Origin: Oreocharis arfaki | Taxonomy: Eukaryota; Chordata; Aves; Passeriformes; Paramythiidae | Assembly: GCA_013398015.1 (NCBI GenBank) | Contig: VZRR01003270.1 | Coordinates: 186,001 to 250,000, forward strand | DNA: 64,000 nt | Direction of reading: 5' to 3' | Shown: positions 12,035-22,615 of the stretch, piece after piece | Numbering within the stretch: the stretch's first letter is position 1 | Layout: every line of letters begins with the position of its first letter | Notes under the pieces: generated by a model | The model's database searches: none | What the model was told of the DNA's origin: nothing | What the model saw: the letters and a program-made list of their open reading frames with translations, nothing else | Program-made: the position numbers and the translations under genes

Positions 12035-15000
12035 TGTAGCATAGACTATGAACACATTTCAAGGGGAAAAAGACACTATGGTAGCCAAAAGAAGATTGTT
12101 TTTCATCATATATTCTTTCTTACATATCACTCAGATTCTCTTCTTGTTGCCCCCTCCCTTTTCCCTTCAGAAGTAAACTTTTTAAGTCTTCAAGCTAAGA
12201 TGTTTTTTTTACAAGAGAAATGCTGCTTGCAGGGTCACTGCAGAGATGGGACATTTATTATCCATTGGTATTTTTATCTCCTTACAAGGGTGAACTAAAA
12301 TGAGCCATGATCAGTCTCAAAAGAAGATGAGTGGTTCTATTTGAGAGGGCTCGTGGATGCTGTAACACAATCTAAGAGTGAAAAATAATAGTTTGAGGAA
12401 AATATACACTGCTACCTCTTCCTAAACATTTTACAATCACTTGTCCCCGAGCATATATGTGGAAAAATTTTCATACATAATTATGAACTGCAGGGAAAAA
12501 AACCCAACAACAACCCGCAAACCACAGATAAAAACCCACAAAATTTCTTTAGACAGCTGGCAAACTTCCCTCTCCCTCCTATCCCATTTACCAGATCTCT
12601 TTGCAGTGTAGGAATCTAGGAAAATAATACCAAATTTTCAGGGTTCTGCCAGACATGGTGGCAGGTTAACCTGAAAAGCTGAAACGAGTGTGAGGTTATG
12701 TACACGCCACGTGTGCCTGCACAGCTCTGCCCAAACCAGGCACGCCTGCTCTGCTTCTGCACCACTTGCTGAGCCTCTGCAAAAGCCCAAACTCAGCAGC
12801 CACGTCTCACCAGAAGGCTTTATTCCATTTCAAGCTCAGGAGACGACACGAGCAAAGCCCTTGCTACAATGTGGCACAGAAGTGAAGAGTATCCTCTGTG
12901 TCCGACTAGGTGCAGAAACTGTCAGAGAGAGAACATTGGCTGACGTGTCACACAATTTTTCTCCACTCAATATAGCAGAAAAGCACCCAATTAACCTGTA
13001 TCAGATCACTGTCACAATTAGCATACTATTTTAAGGTAGGATCTTGTGTTCTTGGCAGCTGAAATGCTCAAGGTGAAGCCAGCTCTGAGATAAGCAACTT
13101 AGTATTCCCCAAATTCTCTGTTTCCAGTAAGCATCAAAACCAAAGGTAAAGAAAAGGTAAATGAGTGAAAACAAGAAATAATTCACTGACGCAGCACACA
13201 GACATAAACACCTGCTACAATACAGAGTGGGGAACAGCTGTAGTTATTATCCAGCTGCTAAAGGGAGAAAATTGAGGTTATTCAATCAATAATTTACTGC
13301 TATGTGTTTCTTCTGAACTATCTCATATGAATCAGCATCAAGGCTTAAGCAGCAGGCTCTAAATATTGGTTTTCCCAATAACTATCACCAAAAACTAATG
13401 AAAAAAGTAGTAATTATGTAGTTAAGATCAGACAAATACGTAACTCATGAAATTTTTAAGAATCTTTTAAAACTGTTAGATCATCCAAACTAAACCAGAA
13501 CTACTGTCTTGCTCCCAGAAAGCAAGCATCTAAAATGGCAGTTAACTATGTAAGTTTAAAGGTCACACTGCAAATTGCCTGTTTGATCCATAAACCTTCT
13601 GTTCCTCGGTGGACAAAGATTTCTGCTGGCATTAAAAACTGTAATTTGAGCTTCCCTCCTGGCTTTGAAATGAATAACCCCAGCTCTACCCTAACAGATT
13701 CCCCAAACAAAACTCTTCTGTGAAACAGTGGATCAGTGCAAACATTAAGTGGCATGGATCCCAAATCCAGCCTGAAAAGTCCTGGGATTAGACTGTAAGT
13801 GTCTCCAACATGGTGTTTAGGCAATATTTCAACTTGAGATGAGCAGGATCATATGAAACAGTAGAAGAAATATGAAAAAATAATAAATTAAAAAGATTAA
13901 ATATACCTTTTTATATTGAGAATTTCTAGAATGTATATTTATTGTGTATAATCTTGGAAAATTTTTTCTATTGTAATCACATATTGGATACAAAGCAAGC
14001 TTTACAAAAGGATAGCGGTTACATAACAAAATGTTGTTGGACTTGTCCAGTACACACATAGCACCTTTTGCTGCCAAAAAGATTTATTTTAGACTGTGTG
14101 ACACAACCAGCCACAGATACTCAGCTCTACAAAATGAATTTTGAATATTGGAAGACACAAAACAATGGGCAGGGCCAGCCATTAGAAACACAGAGAAAAT
14201 TGTTAGTTTTGTTAGATCTAATAAGAACACATGTATGAAAAACAGCATAAGAAGTCAGCAAGTCAAACAACACGTTAGAAAAAGATAATTTGTTTCCAGA
14301 TACTGTTAAGTATTACTGCCAAACTTTCCACTGTTCTGCCAAGTAAACAGCTATTACTGAGTACTCCTTGTTAGTATGTGAAAGCAGGAGATAAAAACGA
14401 TATTACAACATAAGGGCCTGAACCCCCTGGTTTTGTATGAAAACTTCATTTAACAAGGAATAAGCCTCAAGCCTTAGTTTTGCAAAAAGCTATAAAGACA
14501 GGTTGTACAGTAAAGCACAACAGCAGGAAAATATTCATATAGAAAATCCAAGAGGGTATTCAGAACAGTGTTTGGATGAGACCCTTGTGAAAACATATCC
14601 TTAATGTTGAGATTATTTTATGTTGCAAAGGCTTTGAAATGCAAAGTAAGGAAGAAAGGGCAGGAGGCATCTGCAACTCAGTGAAGGAATCACCACATGA
14701 ACTGTTCATAGGGACCTAAAGAGAAACTGGAAAAGCCAAATCAGTTGGTAAAAACTGTCTTCCACTTTGCTCTGGAAACTGATGTTTTCATGAAAATCTG
14801 AGAAATCAACAGCTTTGAAGTATCAAAACCTTGAGTTTTTCTTGAAGAAATAATACCTCTGTAAGGATATTTTAGGAAGATAAGCAGCTAGGGGTAACAT
14901 ATCCTTATACCAGAACTCACCTGATACTGACAGAATTTATAGGGTTTTTTTCAGTAAAACAAACATAAATCTTCTCTCAGACAACCAAATTCTCAATTCA

Positions 15001-16542
15001 ATTAAGAGGTACAGATTTACCCATGGTTAGATCAAACAGCTAACCCCGGTAAAAATCAGATCCACAGACTCAGGCATCCTGCTCAGAAGCACAAGCTACC
15101 ACTGGAATTTGAGACCCTGAAAATCTAAAATTTTGACATCTCTTAGTGAAAAGACAGCTTACATCCCCCAACCCCTGATTTTTCTCCTAGTAAAAAAATA
15201 AACAAATTACTGCAGTTTATGTGCAGTAATCAGACTAAAAGCTTATTTTCTGTCCCCACAGAATTGTGACAACTTCTGATCACTCTTTATACCAGCTGTC
15301 TCAACAAAAATGAAAAATTAATAGATCAGGTTTCAAAAGGCAGGTATTAGTCTACACATACATAAACTCCTATGGAGTTTCAAAATGAGATTAAACAAGA
15401 TTACATCTACATAAGAAAAGCCCTTCAAAATCACAGAGAATAAAGAGGTGTCATAATACCTCAAATCCTAATGTCTGCTCCAGTCTAGCTTAGCCTGGAG
15501 ATGTCTGCAACTCTTTTCAGTTTCTTTCTGAATTCCAATTCTTTGTCAACCTAGGAAATACTCTCAAAACCAGCAGTTTCATTTAGGCTATTTAGAACGT
15601 TCTTCCTCTATTGTTTCTACCACCTAGTGTGTGCGAACAACAGGATGCCCTCTTGAAATATTTTCCGACTCCAAATTAGTTTATGAGACAAAAAGGTCTA
15701 GCAGATTATCAAATGGGGCTGCTCTTGCCTTTCCTTCATCCAGAGGGAACACTTGAGCACCACAGCTCGCATAAACCATTTCTGCAATCTGCTTTTGTGC
15801 AGCAAGGACAAAGCCCAGATCATGTCCTACAGCTCTGCTTCAAGCACAGCCACCAACTGTGGATTTACAGCTGCTGCCTGCACGTTGTGACAGCCTGTGT
15901 GAGGATGTGCATGCACAAGTGAGCTTCCTCACTCGTTTCTGAGCTTGCCTGACACTTGCTAATTCTTGTGCAAAGATAATCATGCAATACAAACAGAAAG
16001 CCCAAAGTAATAACTTTGTCTTTCAGCGGGGTTTAAATTAGAGCCAGCATTATGTTGTCAAGAGTTACACTTAATAGTTGAGAAGCAACCTGCCTTCCAA
16101 CGTGCTCCAAGAACAGTATTTTGGAGCTGGAGCAGAACACAGGGTTTGGATTGGCTGCATTTGTCTATTTTTATGCAGAAAATAAAGACTACAAATATTA
16201 CACCGAGACTTCCCAGCACTGACTGGGGTATATTCAGCAAGCACAGACACACACACAACACTTTCTCTGTCTCTCACAGCCCATCCCATACAACCATAAA
16301 CATCCAAATGTGTCAGCTGAATGAGGAGATTACTCCTAAGCACATTCTAATACTTTCTTTAGCACAGTGGCATTTTAGGGAGCTCTGAGCAATTCTTCTC
16401 GTTCAGCACATCAAAAAAGCAAAATGCATTCCTTCAATTCCAAGCCCTGACTGCTGCAGTCTAAGCACTTGGACTACCTCAGCCAAGAACAGACTGAAGA
16501 GAACCTGACTCCAGTACTCAGCCCAACGTGCCACACACTTAC

Positions 16543-16670
16543 ATCTGGCATTTCTGTAGAGTAGAAAAGGGTCCTGCAGCTGGAAATCGAGGTCTTTAGT
16601 AATAGGTTCCGTTCGATTTTCCATGCTCAGCCTGTTCATAATTGTGAAACCATGCCTTGGAGAAGCTGAT
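16543..16670 (-). CDS. DCP1B: DCP1B coding exon 3 (EVH1 domain)
   Basis: This exon encodes part of the EVH1 domain of decapping protein 1B, a cytoplasmic (P-body) activator of the DCP2 decapping enzyme in mRNA decay. The 128-bp exon reads SASPRHGFTIMNRLSMENR followed by TEPITKDLDFQLQDPFLLYR and NAR. That is essentially the human DCP1B sequence around residues 65-106 and differs from the paralogue DCP1A, which has NRLNMHN, VEPVNKDLEF and NAS at these places. The acceptor is TTCCTTTTCAG, entered in phase 2, so its first base A completes the Arg codon begun by exon 2. The donor is T|GTAAGT, leaving phase 1, consistent with a following Leu codon. Only one residue differs visibly from human (Arg for Lys before HGFT). 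CACNA1C exon 1a lies about 8.4 kb further into the following intron on the opposite strand. Confidence 0.97.
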
Positions 16671-18876
16671 CTGAAAAGGAACAAGCATAAATCCCATCAA
16701 GTCGAGGAAAAAGGAAATCGGGAGGATTTCTTTGTTGTGTAGTGCTCCAAATTCATTATTTATTTGTTTCTAGGAGATGCTACAAAAATCAAATTTTGTT
16801 GCCAAGGAAATAACAATTGACTCTTGCAGTTTCGTTAATCCTTTTAATTATGGCAAGGCCCTGCATTACGCATGAGAAATAAACAGACCATCAGCATCAC
16901 GTGATCCAATGCCACCATCTACCCCATAGCTCCTCACTGGACTAGAGAGCAGCAATTAAAACAAGTCAGAGCAAGCAAACTTTTCAGCACCCAGGTTAAC
17001 AACTGCAGATACTAACAGTCATCAAAGAGAGAATTTTCTATACCACCTAAAACGTAAGGACAAAAGTGACCATGTGAGAAACTGAAAGAGGTTGCCCCAG
17101 AGCAGCTGTGAATCCTCCCCCATGCCTGAATGATCCCTGATAAATGATGAACCTAAACCATTCTGTGACTCTAAATCGTGCTGCTCGTTCATGGGGATTA
17201 CACTCCAAGTCTCTTAGATAAAAGTGAACTGTGAAACCTATCATGATCCTGACAGGAAACACTCCTTTCAAACCAAGTTTGGCAATAAAGGAAAATACAA
17301 TGACTAAACATTTGGGGAAAGTGCCCTCTCTGCTTAATTGCTGGTGTGTGGATTTCTCCACGAAACCAAAACACAAGAACCTGTGTTACAGGATTGGAGT
17401 CAGGCAAAAAATAAACAAAAGGGAAATCCTTGACAAGAATCCTTGTTTCAAAGGGTCAATATCTCACTTAAAACAAACAAACAGTCCACCTCCACTGGTA
17501 TTAACCCAGTTGGAAGTTTGGCTTTTTAACTGTTCCTCAGAATTCACAAAGATGAGCTGGGCAGTAAATATGTCAGCCCAAGTAAAACGGTAACATCATT
17601 TGACATTGTGACTAAGGTAATGAGAAGCAACAAAGGCAACACCAGTGATCTCCAAACTGCTGGCATGTCTTTTCCACGGGACTTTATAAATTTGTTGGAA
17701 GTCACAGAAAACTGAAGTTAAAACTGATGATGAGGGCAATGCATGATGTTAGTCACAGTTCACAACCTGTTCCATAGTGCTGCCTAAAGGGCAGCCAGGC
17801 AGCAACCTCTGCCCTTATTGGAAACTTCCTCAGGCAACAAAAAGAACAGTGAAAGATAACAAATACCAGAAGTACCAGGTTTCACGTTGTCAGTTCTTGA
17901 GCTCTGAAACCAACACACCAGGAAATACTGGTTCTGTTTTGCAGCACACAAGTCACCATATCCACCTACTGCCAGCACAACAAAGGACTGCCTCTTTCCT
18001 CTCGTGGTGGTAATTTTAACAGCATCTCATCTCCACTCACCTGAGAGCAGCTTGGAAAAATTACTGCAGAGCATTGCCAGTGCTGGTACGAGAGAGCTGC
18101 AAAGACTGAAAGCAGTATTCCCACGTCCCACAAAGCTCACAGGCTCTTGGGCCTCTCTGTCACCTCACACACACCCCTCTCATCTTCTCAAAACCATCCC
18201 TGGCTTTCTCAGCTCTCCTACCAGATCCTCTTTGACATAAAAGCTGAAAAAGTAACTTTCTGCTTTGGCCTTACACCCCAGCAACTGGTGCAAGACCTGC
18301 TGAATGTGTAACTTTCTGATTCTAACAACAGGCACAGAGAAATGCTGGGGCACCAACATGGAAACCCCAGCATAGGGCAGGCTTCACAACAGAACGAACA
18401 CATGTGCTAGAACAAATGCCATAAAAAATGATGCTCTGAAAGCCACAACCAGAGTTGCTGCTAAAAGAAAGCATTAAACCCATCCAAAATGTTGGATGAA
18501 ATATGCAGACACAAGCAGTATGAAAGTTCCCTAAGTAGGGAACACAATATTTCAAAAGCTCTGCCATTCCCTTCCTTTAAGCAATACCATTATTTATTTC
18601 ACTCCTTTTTGTTCAGACGCTTTTAAACTGCAAATCCTATTTAAATTGACACAAAAGATTCCTACAGTTCACCCATACAGAGATTTAAATCACATTTGGA
18701 AGTCTCATCAAAACACAAGGCAATGTCTCCTTGAGAGCGTTTTCTTTCCCACATTTGCTTCTGCCAGTTTCAGTTTCTTTTCACCCTTGATCAAGGGGGA
18801 GCATTTTACTCCGTTTCAGCCAGCTTTTCTATATCCACAGGTTTCACCCGCACATGTTAAAATGTAGTGTCCTCAC
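16671..18876 (-). other. DCP1B: DCP1B intron 2
   Basis: This is a 2.2-kb intron bounded by the exon 2 donor (GTGAGG) and the exon 3 acceptor (TTCCTTTTCAG). It contains a few AAAC-type short runs near 17.47 kb and nothing else I can support. Confidence 0.9.
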
Positions 18877-18917
18877 CTCGTGTAAACAAACAGCGTTCCC
18901 TCCACATCAGTCTTCTC
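18877..18917 (-). CDS. DCP1B: DCP1B coding exon 2 (EVH1 domain)
   Basis: This 41-bp microexon-sized coding exon lies between CTGCAG and GTGAGG. It reads EKTDVEGTLFVYT plus two bases of an Arg codon. That is identical to human DCP1B around residues 51-64; DCP1A has TDIEGTLFVYR. It enters in phase 0 and leaves in phase 2, which fits exon 3 exactly. It is part of the EVH1 beta-sandwich used in decapping-complex assembly. Because it is so short, simple ORF scans miss it. The exon before it, carrying the start Met and about 50 residues, is not visible in the 1.2 kb between here and the gap at 20125. Confidence 0.96.
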
Positions 18918-19509
18918 CTGCAGAAAAGGAACAGTAAGGCAGTTGAAATCAGGGCAGCGTTTTTGCCATCAATGAGCCCCCTTTTCTCTGTTTCCCCAGT
19001 ACCATCAGCAACACCTGTCTCACCCAAGCCTGGAAAAAATAACCAAAACCAGCTTCATGGGCTGGTGGTGAGAGGCTGCAGCTAGCACAGGTCACCATGC
19101 AGCCAACCTAGGTTTTGAGGTTAGGTATGCTAGAGGCACAGCACTGTGACATTAAACATTGCACTGAGTTAATTCCAGGCTACACCTGAGCACAGTGCAC
19201 GGCCAAGAGGCAGAGAGAGGATTTTCCAAAGGGCAGCTGCCCTCAGGGGTGATGCTTGGGACAGAAATGGGGGAAAACAAAACCAAAGGCAGATTGGGCA
19301 GGCTCTTCAAACACAGGCCCTGAGCCTCAGCATTACAGCAAGCCAAGAACCACCTGCAACGAGCCTGAATGTGCTATTACCTAAAGGTCCCCCAAGATAA
19401 TTACATTAATACATCCTACAACCATGCTTTTAGCACTGGTAACGCCACCACTCTCTTGCACACGTTTGGGTTCCGCTATAAGTGTTGGAAGGGCAGAGGA
19501 GCGCCTGAG
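18918..19509 (-). other. DCP1B: DCP1B intron 1, proximal unique part
   Basis: This is sequence between exon 2 and the minisatellite. No exon of DCP1B or another gene is recognisable in it on either strand. Confidence 0.7.
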
Positions 19510-19845
19510 AACCACAGCCCCGGGTTAAACCCCAGCCCTGCATTAACACCCAGCCTTCCAAGGCCTTGGGTGAAAAAACAGCCATGGGTTTAAGTCCAGC
19601 CTTCCAAGGCCTTGGGGTAAAAACCAGCCCTGGATTAAACCCCAGTCTTCCATGGCCTTGGGTTAAAAACCAGCCTTGGGTTAACCCCCAGCCTTCCAAG
19701 GCCTTGGGGTAAAAACCAGCCCTGGGTTAAACCCCAGTCTCCCAAAGCCTCGGCCTAAACTCCAGCCTCCCAGATGAAACCCCAGCTTCCCATGGCCCAG
19801 GTTAAACCCTTTTCTCCCAAAGCTCCAGGTTAAACCCCAGCCTCC
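19510..19845. repeat. Minisatellite, about 46-bp unit, 6-7 degenerate copies
   Basis: The repeated unit starts CCAGCCTTCCAAGGCCTTGG, then GGTAAAAACC, then AGCCCTGGGTTAAACC. The best copies lie between about 19551 and 19735, and copies decay toward the CpG island. Each unit contains small palindromes (CCAAGGCCTTGG; GGTTAAACC), so the array can fold. It lies in DCP1B intron 1, directly next to the CpG island and a few hundred bases from the assembly gap. Confidence 0.85.
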
Positions 19846-20124
19846 GCTGCACGTGGCAGAACTCCTTTATCCTGCACCCTCCCAGAGCCCCATTCCCGGG
19901 CACCCCGGGGGCTCCTTAACGCGCCCGGAGCGGCTGTATCGGTCACACGCCCGGGGAGCGCGGGAAACACCGAGGAACACCGCGAAGCACCGAAAACACG
20001 GGGAACACCAGGAGTGCCTCCCCGCTCCTCCACCCTCACACCTCAGCCGCGGCGCGGGGGCGGGGCGTGCGCAGGCGTGTCCCGGCGAGGCCCCGCCCCC
20101 GGCGCGCGCGGTGGGCGGGGCGGG
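19846..20124 (-). promoter_or_regulatory. DCP1B: CpG island, probable DCP1B promoter/first-exon region (left of gap)
   Basis: GC and CpG rise sharply from about 19.85 kb. GC boxes are at 20056-20066, 20091-20100 and 20111-20124. An NRF1-like TGCGCAGGCGTG is at 20068-20079. This is the only CpG island upstream of DCP1B exons 2 and 3, so it is the expected promoter for this housekeeping gene. No part of the DCP1B first-exon peptide is readable in the visible bases, so the exon is inferred to lie in the adjoining gap. In human the gene also starts in a CpG island upstream of, and opposite to, CACNA1C exon 1a. Confidence 0.7.
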
Positions 20125-20260
20125 NNNNNNNNNNNNNNNNNNNNNNNNNNNNNNNNNNNNNNNNNNNNNNNNNNNNNNNNNNNNNNNNNNNNNNNNNNNN
20201 NNNNNNNNNNNNNNNNNNNNNNNNNNNNNNNNNNNNNNNNNNNNNNNNNNNNNNNNNNNN
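20125..20260. other. Assembly gap (136 N) inside CpG island; likely hides DCP1B exon 1
   Basis: This is a run of 136 N flanked on the left by extremely GC-rich sequence and on the right by a CR1 fragment. The missing DCP1B exon 1 (start codon and about 50 codons, ending in phase 0) is the obvious candidate content. It would need roughly 150 bp plus leader, so the true gap may be larger than written. Confidence 0.7.
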
Positions 20261-20625
20261 GGAGATGCGGCAGCTGGACCCGTTTAGCCCAGGAGAGAGA
20301 AAGCGAAGGGAGATCTCATCAATGCATGTAAATATCTCCAAGGTGCCAAGAGCAAAGTGCCAGACTTAGTGGTGCCCAGCGGCAGGACGAGCAGCAGAAG
20401 CCACAAAGTAAACCACAAGGAGTTCCACCTCACCATGTGGAAGAGCTTTACACTGAGGGTGGCAGAGCACTGGAACAGCTGCCCAGGGGGGTCCTGGAGT
20501 CTCTCTGGAGACATCCCGAACCCGCCTGGAGGCGTTCCTGTGCCAGTGCTGCAGGTGACCCTGCCAGGGCAGGGCTCGCACGGGATGACCCCCAGAGGTG
20601 CCTCCCAGCCCGAACAATGCCGTGG
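20261..20625 (+). mobile_element. CR1 LINE fragment: ORF2 C-terminus and 3' UTR
   Basis: Right after the gap the + strand reads as the end of a CR1 reverse-transcriptase ORF. It runs LDPFSPGERKR, then GRTSSRSHKVNHKEFHLTM, then a TLRVAEHWN motif, all typical of the CR1 ORF2 carboxy terminus. The hallmark GGAACAGCTGCCCAGGG is at 20472-20488, followed by the conserved 3' UTR portion to about 20625. The copy is 5'-truncated, or cut by the gap, and unusually CpG-rich for an old CR1. Confidence 0.85.
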
Positions 20626-20880
20626 CTCCGTGTGGGCGCTCTGGTGTCGCTGCGGAGAGCGGGCCCGGGCCCCTCCAGCTCGCGTGTCCGCCAGCGCCGG
20701 TATCCAGGAGCACGAGTGCGTTTCCCGGGGGCTCAGCCCCGCTCCAGCCCCGGGCACGCCGGCACCGGCCCAGCCACGGCGGCGGGGGCGGATGGCTGAG
20801 CGCACACAGGCCGTGGGTGCTGGCACACGCTCCTGCGCCGAGCCGAGGGGAGCAGCGCTGCAAGCGAAACCAGCACACAC
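20626..20880. promoter_or_regulatory. GC-rich, CpG-rich segment, right half of the 20-kb island
   Basis: CpG-dense sequence continues beyond the CR1 copy to about 20.88 kb. In no frame does it encode the DCP1B N-terminus or another recognised protein. It could be the upstream promoter of DCP1B on the - strand. Confidence 0.5.
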
Positions 20881-20901
20881 CCCTCCTGTGGATATATCGA
20901 T

Positions 20902-20937
<36 letters not shown>

Positions 20938-20950
20938 GTGTGTGTGTATA
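20902..20950. repeat. (CA)n(TA)n(TG)n dinucleotide array
   Basis: Eleven or so CA units run into TA units and then TG units ending in TATA. The whole array alternates purine and pyrimidine and is largely self-complementary about its TA centre, so it can form a hairpin or Z-DNA. It is a likely polymorphic microsatellite. Confidence 0.95.
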
Positions 20951-22400
20951 CTCATCCATGCGACAAGCAGCTGAAACCTAAACAAGCATACTATAATACG
21001 GAGTTACACAAACGGCAAGCAACAGATGGACAAGACCAAGGATTCAGTTGCCGCATTTTCCCGTCAGACACACATATTTATTATTAATCTATTGCCAGCA
21101 ACAGTTTACAGCAAATACATGAGCTTTATGAGGCATGCAGATAAGCTCGGGACGTACTTAACGTTGGAAAGATTTGCTTAACCCTCCTGCCCGAACCCCC
21201 TGCAAGAGCAGATTATTTTTACTTCATCGCTCAGACTGGTGTAGCCGTTCTGGAGGCAGTTACCACCTTCCCCGTACGGAAGCAGTAGGGTGATATATTT
21301 ACTTCCAGAGAACAGGATCCCCTGGAAGCACCGAGGTGGTGGTGGTGGTGGATGCTGTCTTACTCGTTTGCAATATTCCTGACACAACATTTTTAAAAGG
21401 ACGGTAGCTGGGCAGAGGGGATGAGGGGATGATAGATGAAAAGTGCTATCCTGTTTTCTTCCCTTCTTCCCGCTCCAGGCCAGATGGAGCCTGTGGGATA
21501 GAGTGAGCAGTAGCATCTGTGCCAAGAGCGAATGGGCAAGCCTAGGGAAAAGACTCCCGTGGTGTGAAGTGGGGATAGGAGAGAACTGAGGGACAGCAAG
21601 TTGGGAATTCATAGTATTAAATGTAGGGACAGTGAGTCTCTTGAGTGGGGTTAGGAATGGCCATGTTGACAAAAAAAGACAGAAAGAAAGGCTGGGTTTT
21701 GGGGCTTAGGAGAGACTATATAGATTTTATTGTATCCCAGAAGGCCACTAAAAATTGCATCACTAAGAATAAGGACCTGCAGCTTGCTCTGCAAGCATAT
21801 ATTAGGAGGGGAGACATCTGAACATACTGTAGTTATAATCTGTCTCTCACTTCCTCCTTGTCTAAAGCCACCTTGTTTCATTTGGGGCTGTGATGAAACA
21901 CAGCTTTAGAGTTTAGAATGAGTGTTTTTTGTAATACTTGTGGTAGGAAAATGGCTCTAAGCAGTTCCACTGCAAAGCTCTGGCTGACCTACAGGTCCTG
22001 TAAGAGCAAGGAACATACATGGGCTCATGGTGGACAAGGAAAACTGCTGTCCTTGATCTGGATGTGATCAGAGTAGGAAGGCAAAAAAAAAAAAGAGGAA
22101 AAGTAGTAAGCAGAAAGAAAAGTCAGCTGTTGCTTAAATAGTTAACAGATGCACATTAGTTTCTTTTTGCTGATTAAATAGTTCTCAGTTCACAGTTTCC
22201 AGGCACCCTTAAGCATGTTCCTCCTCGTGTGCTGGGGCTTCCCTTTACCATCATCTTCAATTCTTTGGCAATTCTCCTGCTTACACAACGTCCAAATTTG
22301 TCACCAAGGCTTAGAAGTGTGAAACTCTGGGAGTCCCACTCCTGGACTTTTCCTTTACAGAAGCTTTTGCTGCCTCCAACAATAATACTTTTTTTAAAGG
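20951..22400. other. Non-coding interval between the DCP1B island and the pyrimidine tract
   Basis: This stretch lies within the CACNA1C exon 1a intron. A short (GGT)n run is at about 21333-21350. No exon, repeat family or RNA gene is recognised; frames here lack splice support and domain signals. Confidence 0.6.
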
Positions 22401-22615
22401 TTTTTTTCTTTCTTTTTCTTTTTCTTTTTCTTTTTCTTTCTTTTTCTTTTTCTTTTTCTTTTTCTTTTTCTTTTTCTTTTTCTTTTTCTTTTTCTTTTTC
22501 TTTTTCTTTTTCTTTTTCTTTTTCTTTTTCTTTTTCTCTTTCTTTTTCTTTTTCTTTTTCTCTTTCTCTTTTTCATTTTTTTTCTTTTTATGTTTTTCAT
22601 TTTTTTCTTTTCTTT
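22401..22615. repeat. (TTTTTC)n polypyrimidine microsatellite
   Basis: There are about 25 near-perfect hexamer units TTTTTC from roughly 22412 to 22560, with degenerate T/C edges. The open Phe-Ser frames on + and Lys-rich frames on - are artefacts of the repeat. A pure purine/pyrimidine tract of this length can form triplex DNA and often varies in length. Confidence 0.97.

Larger units (their letters stand above)
1..16542 (-). other. DCP1B: DCP1B intron 3 (partial), hosting CACNA1C exon 1a antisense
   Basis: DCP1B exon 3 ends at 16543 on the - strand with a good donor (GTAAGT). I searched both strands to the left edge for exon 4, whose conserved Y-G-I-W-F-Y-D-K motif should follow, and did not find it. 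The whole left part is therefore taken as one intron of more than 16.5 kb that continues out of the window. Apart from CACNA1C exon 1a and its leader, the hairpin near 5.9 kb, a CR1 tail near 9.9 kb and A-rich stretches, I see only AT-rich sequence without repeats or convincing exons in 1-7559 and 8190-16542. That exon 4 lies further left is inferred from its absence here. Confidence 0.75.

Noticed and set aside
1..16542. Search for DCP1B exon 4 (Y-G-I-W-F-Y-D-K-E-E-C)
   Set aside because: It was not found on the - strand; the intron continues to the left.
19853..20985. Long frames across the 20-kb CpG island, some spanning the gap
   Set aside because: They are open because stops are rare at high GC and because N codons are read through. 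None contains the DCP1B N-terminus.
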